DNA from: an uncultured Pseudomonadota bacterium
GTDB taxonomy: Bacteria; Pseudomonadota; Alphaproteobacteria; CACZRW01
Reading direction: 5' to 3'
Length of the DNA: 9,638 nucleotides
Assembly (NCBI GenBank): GCA_902783675.1
Contig: CACZRW010000038.1
Location: 1 to 9,638, forward strand
Position 1 is the first letter of the stretch. Each line of letters opens with the position of its first letter. The notes beneath the pieces are model-generated. The model saw nothing but the letters and a program-made list of their open reading frames with translations, was not told the DNA's origin and made no database searches. This document shows, one piece after another, positions 6,206 to 9,638 of this stretch. Both the position numbers and the translations under genes were made by a program.

Positions 6206-7714
6206 ATGCTGAGACTTCGCCGCATCCCGTTAGAATACGGAAAAGAGAACATCATCTTTTTAAGCAAAAGGAACAAGCTTTTCTGCGCCGAGCATTGTTC
6301 ATCTACCATGAAGGTTGAGGTTCACGGCGGCTCGACCCCCATATACGGCATGACCGCCATAGTCGACTCTGACACTATTTTAAAGCCCGACGAGCTGGGG
6401 CTTTCTCCCAACGCTTTTGAGAAAATCGGCATTCCCGAGGGGTCGGAAGTTTCGCTTATCCTTTCGTCTGCCCCGTCCAGCATTAACTCGCTTCGCCGCA
6501 AGATAAAGGGTGGAGTCTTGGGCGCAAAGGAATATAAATCGATTGTAAACGACATCACCTTGGGCCGCTATTCCAAGCTTGAGATAGCCGCATTGGAAGT
6601 CGCCGAATCCAGCTTCATCACTCCGCAAGAAGTATTCTTCATGTCCGAAGCCATTGCCGAGGAGCAGGAAAACCTTAAATGGCACAGGGACATTGTGGTT
6701 GACGAAGTGTCCATCGGCGGCGTCCCCGGCAATCAGGTCGGTCCTATTGTCTCGTCCATAGTAATCGGCGCGGGCATGTGCATGCCAAAGATTGCCAAGC
6801 GCTCTGCCTCTGACCCTTCCGGCGCGGTCGAGGTTATGGAAACCATGTGTGATGTTGATCTGGATAAAGGCGCAATCATGGGCATGGTTGAAGGCATCGG
6901 CGGCTGCATAGCTCTTTGCGGCGGCAAGATGTCCTTATCCCCGATTGACAACATTTTATTTGATGTCGAGCAATCTTTAGGCGTCGGCATGACTCAGCAA
7001 AAAGTTATCTCTATAATCTCGCAAGCCATTTCCGGCGGCATCACCCACTTGGTCGTGGACATTCCCGTCGGGCAAAGCTCCATCGTCCGCACCATGGGCG
7101 AGGCAATGCGACTTAGGAAGCTGTTTGAATATGTCAGCGACATGGTCGGCATTGACGCCAATGTCGTCATCACGGACGGCAGCGAGCCGATAGGCAGGGG
7201 CATCGGTCCCGTGCTTGAAAGCCGCGACATTATGAGCGTTCTGCGCTGCAACGAGGACGCCCCCCGCGAATTGAGGGAAAAGGCGCTTTTCATCGCGGGC
7301 AGGGTGCTTGAGTTTGATCCGAAGCTTCGCGGCGGCCACGGCTATTACCGCGCGCAGGAAATCCTTGACTCGGGCCGCGCTCTTGAAATCATGAACCGCC
7401 TTGTTTACGCCCAGGGCAAAGGCACACCGAGCCCCCTCGGCACGCTCACCAGAGACATCACCGCCTCGACTTCGGGCGTCGTGGAAAGCATAGATTGCGC
7501 GCAAATCAACCGCATAGCAATGGTTGCCGGCGCTCCCCTTGATAAGGGCGCGGGCGTTGACCTGCTTGTAAAAGTCGGTGATGAAATCCAACAAGGAGAG
7601 ATTCTTTATCGTATTCACGCCAGCCAGTCGATGGCATTTGCCTTCGCCGGCGGGCTTGCCGAAGGTAACTCGGGCTTTAAAATATCGTCCGATTTGTCCT
7701 CGGCGCTTGGTTAA
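6206..7714 (+). CDS. Thymidine/AMP phosphorylase-family protein with altered active site
   Basis: At 502 residues the product aligns throughout, from memory, with the bacterial putative thymidine phosphorylase type 2 family, which is related to archaeal AMP phosphorylase. It has a roughly 95-residue N-terminal domain, the helical/alpha-beta core with NDITLGRYS (115-123), SIGGVPGN (169-176), VVDIPVG (283-289), ITDGSEPIGRGIGP (322-335) and ESRD (338-341), and the C-terminal barrel-sandwich part with AGAPLDKGAGVDL (441-453). Active relatives cleave nucleosides or NMPs with phosphate. Here the DKHS motif reads DEVS (166-169), GTAD reads GAVE (206-209), IERAL reads VEQSL (254-258) and SxxxK reads SIISQ (269-273), so most phosphate and base ligands are lost. 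Catalysis is therefore doubtful. The ATG at 6206 preserves the family N-terminus and follows AGAGG by ten bases. A dedicated promoter lies upstream. Confidence 0.85.
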   Translation: MLRLRRIPLEYGKENIIFLSKRNKLFCAEHCSSTMKVEVHGGSTPIYGMTAIVDSDTILKPDELGLSPNAFEKIGIPEGSEVSLILSSAPSSINSLRRKIKGGVLGAKEYKSIVNDITLGRYSKLEIAALEVAESSFITPQEVFFMSEAIAEEQENLKWHRDIVVDEVSIGGVPGNQVGPIVSSIVIGAGMCMPKIAKRSASDPSGAVEVMETMCDVDLDKGAIMGMVEGIGGCIALCGGKMSLSPIDNILFDVEQSLGVGMTQQKVISIISQAISGGITHLVVDIPVGQSSIVRTMGEAMRLRKLFEYVSDMVGIDANVVITDGSEPIGRGIGPVLESRDIMSVLRCNEDAPRELREKALFIAGRVLEFDPKLRGGHGYYRAQEILDSGRALEIMNRLVYAQGKGTPSPLGTLTRDITASTSGVVESIDCAQINRIAMVAGAPLDKGAGVDLLVKVGDEIQQGEILYRIHASQSMAFAFAGGLAEGNSGFKISSDLSSALG

Positions 7715-7725
7715 CGGCACACACT

Positions 7726-7755
7726 TTGATTTTGTATTTGATAAAAAATTATAAA
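7726..7755 (+). promoter_or_regulatory. Weak promoter candidate before the LRR gene pair
   Basis: TTGATT (7726-7731) and TATAAA (7750-7755) are separated by 18 bases in an AT-rich gap of 60 bases. A start site seven bases on would leave a leader of only about 13 bases, still including AGGAGG. That is unusually short, so read-through from the upstream gene is an alternative. Confidence 0.3.
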
Positions 7756-7774
7756 CTTATTAGGAGGAAAACAA

Positions 7775-8188
7775 ATGAAATCTTATTCACCGGCAATATG
7801 TGTCCAAGACGTAAACGGCAGCATGTATTTTAACCTTAACAGCATTCCTGACGGCACGAAGTTCCCTTATGTCAATCTTGCGGACACGGACTTGACCGAC
7901 ATACCCGAAAAGTTCTTTAACTGCACGGTAGAAAGGCTCAATGTCGAAAACTCCGACATAGAAACGATTGAACATCTGCCGGGGTTGAAAGAAGTCTATT
8001 GCAAGGGCAGCAACCCTAAATACATTTCTCCTTACATTCCCGACAAAGCGATAAAAGGCCTGTCCGTGAAGAAAATCACCAGAGCCAAGGTTAATTACAT
8101 GAATGAATACCGCCCGAATGTGGAAGTAAACAAGTATAGCATCGACAATCGCCATCTTGCCGCTTCTCAAAAGACCAACTCCCGCTAG
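7775..8188 (+). CDS. Short paralog of the downstream LRR protein
   Basis: I cannot name this 137-residue protein. Its first half matches the N-terminal domain of the next gene's product: QDVNGSMYF against KDIFGNIYD, then IPDGTKF against IPEGTIF, a leucine/aspartate segment ending in IP against LP, and an aligned cysteine (Cys50 against Cys52). Residues 52-77 look like one or two degenerate leucine-rich units (VERLNVENSDIETIEHLPGLKEV). The rest is basic and lacks repeats. There is no signal peptide or membrane segment. The ATG at 7775 has a strong TAGGAGG seven bases upstream. The gene ends 49 bases before its paralog. It appears to be a tandem duplicate that lost, or never gained, the cysteine-rich repeats. 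Confidence 0.8.
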   Translation: MKSYSPAICVQDVNGSMYFNLNSIPDGTKFPYVNLADTDLTDIPEKFFNCTVERLNVENSDIETIEHLPGLKEVYCKGSNPKYISPYIPDKAIKGLSVKKITRAKVNYMNEYRPNVEVNKYSIDNRHLAASQKTNSR

Positions 8189-8237
8189 GCCGTGACCGAG
8201 ACCGAAGAAGGAGTAAAGTAAAAGGAGAAGTGAGCAA

Positions 8238-8927
8238 ATGCAATTTGCCGTTGATAACAAAAATACAAGGCTTTGCAAGGACATATTCGGCAACATCTAT
8301 GATGTTTATCATATCCCCGAAGGCACGATTTTCCAAAATCTTGACCTGTCGGGCATGGATTTTGCCGAACTTCCCGCTTCGCTGGCTACATGCGCAGTAT
8401 TAGGGAAGTTTAACTGTTCCTATTGCGTTAACCTTACTTCTCTTAAGAACCTTCCTCAAGGCTTTAAGGTGCTTGATTGCAGCAACTGCTGGAGCTTGAC
8501 TTCGCTCAGAGGCATTCCCGAAAGTGTAAGCATGGTTATCTGTCACGACTGCCGTAGCTTGCCCACACTTATCGGCTTGCCCCCGAAGCTAAGGAATCTT
8601 GATTGCCGCGGCTGCCGGTCTCTTCCCGATTTTAACGGCTGTAACTCCGAGATGCTGGAAGAAGTCCTTTGCAGCAGCTGCACTTCCATACGCTCGCTCA
8701 GGGGTATTTTCTCCAAAAGACTAAGAAGGATTGACTTCGGTCTTCGCCCGCCTGTCAATCTTGTTGAGATTCCCGAGCATATTCCCAGCGAAGTAGTCTT
8801 GGGCATATCACCCGGCGAAATAGCCTTTCATAAGGCCTGCTGGGGGCTTAACCGAGAGCTGGAAAAGATTAAAGCCAAAACCATGGCTCTATTCACCGCA
8901 GGCGCGGAAAAAGTAAACGCTCGCTAG
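8238..8927 (+). CDS. Cysteine-rich leucine-rich-repeat protein
   Basis: The 229-residue protein has an N-terminal domain shared with the preceding gene (about 14-53), five LRR units (55-161) and a C-terminal helical tail rich in Lys/Glu/Ala (about 195-229). The repeat pattern is roughly L-x-x-L-D-C-x-x-C-x-S-L-x-S-L-x-G-L-P. Each unit has a CxxC at the same place: Cys60/63, 81/84, 102/105, 123/126 and 145/148. The protein has 14 cysteines and no obvious signal peptide. LRR solenoids usually bind proteins, so a protein-interaction role is inferred; the target and cell location are unknown. The ATG at 8238 follows AGGAG by ten bases. Both this gene and its paralog end in CGCTAG. Bacterial LRR genes of this kind are often lineage-specific and duplicated. 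Confidence 0.85.
   Translation: MQFAVDNKNTRLCKDIFGNIYDVYHIPEGTIFQNLDLSGMDFAELPASLATCAVLGKFNCSYCVNLTSLKNLPQGFKVLDCSNCWSLTSLRGIPESVSMVICHDCRSLPTLIGLPPKLRNLDCRGCRSLPDFNGCNSEMLEEVLCSSCTSIRSLRGIFSKRLRRIDFGLRPPVNLVEIPEHIPSEVVLGISPGEIAFHKACWGLNRELEKIKAKTMALFTAGAEKVNAR
8400..8720 (+). repeat. Five in-frame LRR units of 21-22 codons
   Basis: The units begin at codons for residues 55, 76, 97, 118 and 140 of the LRR protein, giving lengths of 21, 21, 21, 22 and 22. Conservation is at protein level (leucines, the CxxC and a GIP or LP turn). The DNA copies have diverged clearly, so the duplication is not recent. Confidence 0.8.
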
Positions 8928-8947
8928 CCTGTAAAGTCTCGTTGAAC

Positions 8948-8963
8948 GGGAAAATAATTTCCC
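8948..8963 (+). other. Small hairpin between the LRR gene and the next gene
   Basis: GGGAAA (8948-8953) and TTTCCC (8958-8963) form a 6-base stem around a four-base ATAA loop, 21 bases after the LRR stop. No T-run follows, so it is not a standard intrinsic terminator. It could affect mRNA processing or be chance. The rest of the 102-base gap shows AT-rich sequence without a convincing promoter. Confidence 0.25.
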
Positions 8964-9029
8964 CGAAAAGCGCAAGAATACGGGCGCAAAGATAGATATA
9001 GTTATAAATAACAAATAAGAAGCAAACAA

Positions 9030-9638
9030 ATGCCGACCGAGTTAAAAAATATAGAAGACTTAAACCGCTATATAGCTCCCTTTATCATAAGCGTTGTTTA
9101 CGGCGGCAAGAAGATTGCCCCCGTCACCGAAGCTCAGGTCAATGATAAAAACTTTGTCGCCTTGGAAAAAGATAAAGTAATAAAGACAATGACTTATCGC
9201 TGGATGGAAGAAAAGGTCCGCACCTATTTTACAAAAGACGAAGCCGCGCCTTTTTTAAAAAGGCTTACTGCCGCGGACGCCGCCGATGATGAGAATTGGA
9301 TTAAAGCCAAGATAAAAAGGGGCGAAGCGGTTTACCGTTTTGACGGCCTTGAAGTCTCGCCCGAGTTTCTGGACGATTTGCAAAGCAAATTAAAGGACAT
9401 AAACACCTATCTTTACTCTTGCGCCGCCATGCATTTGGATAAAGCTTTAGAGCAGAATAAGCCCGTCCGACTTTCCGTTTTAAAGGAAAATCCCAAGCAC
9501 GAGACCTTTACCCTTACTCTTGACGAGGCGCTTAAATGGCAAAAGCTGGTTGCCGAGCGCAAGCAAAAAGAAAGGCAGAAGGAGGCCCTTAAAGAAGGCA
9601 CAAAGTTCATCATGGACCTTGGCGACGGCTTTAAAGCG
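9030..9638 (+). CDS. Uncharacterised protein, 3' end outside the window (possibly PcfJ-like)
   Basis: From the ATG at 9030 the frame is open for 203 codons to the last base, so the gene is cut by the window edge. The upstream ribosome-binding site is weak (an AAGAAG-like purine stretch about eight bases before the ATG). The product is soluble and rich in charged residues, with tryptophans at 58, 90 and 170, a YRFDGLEVSPEFL segment (102-114) and a highly charged probable helix (about 168-191, WQKLVAERKQKERQKEALKE). It has no signal peptide or membrane segment. The order of a Trp, a charged helix, then FIMDLGDGFKA at the visible end resembles, from memory, the region before the conserved core of PcfJ-like proteins found on plasmids and in accessory regions. 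That identification is tentative because the diagnostic core would lie beyond the window. Codon use resembles the neighbours. Confidence 0.75.
   Translation, partial: MPTELKNIEDLNRYIAPFIISVVYGGKKIAPVTEAQVNDKNFVALEKDKVIKTMTYRWMEEKVRTYFTKDEAAPFLKRLTAADAADDENWIKAKIKRGEAVYRFDGLEVSPEFLDDLQSKLKDINTYLYSCAAMHLDKALEQNKPVRLSVLKENPKHETFTLTLDEALKWQKLVAERKQKERQKEALKEGTKFIMDLGDGFKA

Noticed and set aside
6977..7720. Long open frame (about 247 codons) antisense to the phosphorylase-like gene
   Set aside because: It shadows conserved family sequence on the plus strand, has no supported start signal and no recognisable protein features.
8415..8681. Zinc-ribbon or rubredoxin-like domain from the many CxxC motifs
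   Set aside because: The pairs fall in strict 21-22 residue register with leucines of an LRR solenoid, which explains the spacing better than discrete zinc-finger domains.
8948..8963. Rho-independent terminator after the LRR gene
   Set aside because: A short stem exists but no T-tract follows it, so it is listed only as a low-confidence hairpin.

Overview
The window looks like chromosomal DNA from a moderate-GC alphaproteobacterium, possibly one of the uncultured host- or gut-associated lineages. This placement is inferred from recalled family features. The GlmU C-terminus (FNK..T.IG.GAFIGSN through to a terminal WAAKFR motif) and the gph / glmU-glmS arrangement resemble those of Alphaproteobacteria. 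No rRNA, tRNA, CRISPR array, transposase or phage gene is visible.

Left block (1-1405, minus strand): a small P-loop kinase of the archaeal-type CMP kinase family, and upstream of it a HAD phosphatase of the phosphoglycolate phosphatase type. The kinase has its own promoter-like sequence in the 106-base gap.

Central block (1512-6088, plus strand): a tight operon diverging from the phosphatase. It holds glmU, glmS, a 73-codon gene for a membrane-anchored six-cysteine peptide that overlaps the glmS stop (ATGA), and a short nicotinate phosphoribosyltransferase starting one base after the peptide stop. GlmS makes glucosamine-6-phosphate and GlmU turns glucosamine-1-phosphate into UDP-GlcNAc for peptidoglycan and LPS. 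The connecting mutase, GlmM, is not in the window. The last gene feeds NAD salvage.

Single unit (6118-7714): a well-formed promoter, a perfect 14-base palindrome and a full-length protein of the putative thymidine phosphorylase (type 2) / AMP phosphorylase family. Nearly all the residues that hold phosphate and pyrimidine in active enzymes of this superfamily are replaced, although the fold motifs remain. This looks like a pseudoenzyme or a repurposed binding protein and is the most striking observation here.

Right block (7775-9638, plus strand), accessory in character: two tandem paralogous genes sharing an N-terminal domain. The second carries five leucine-rich repeats, each with a CxxC motif in register. 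They are followed by a gene of unknown function that starts at 9030, stays open for 203 codons and runs off the window. Its last visible residues hint weakly at a PcfJ-like protein.
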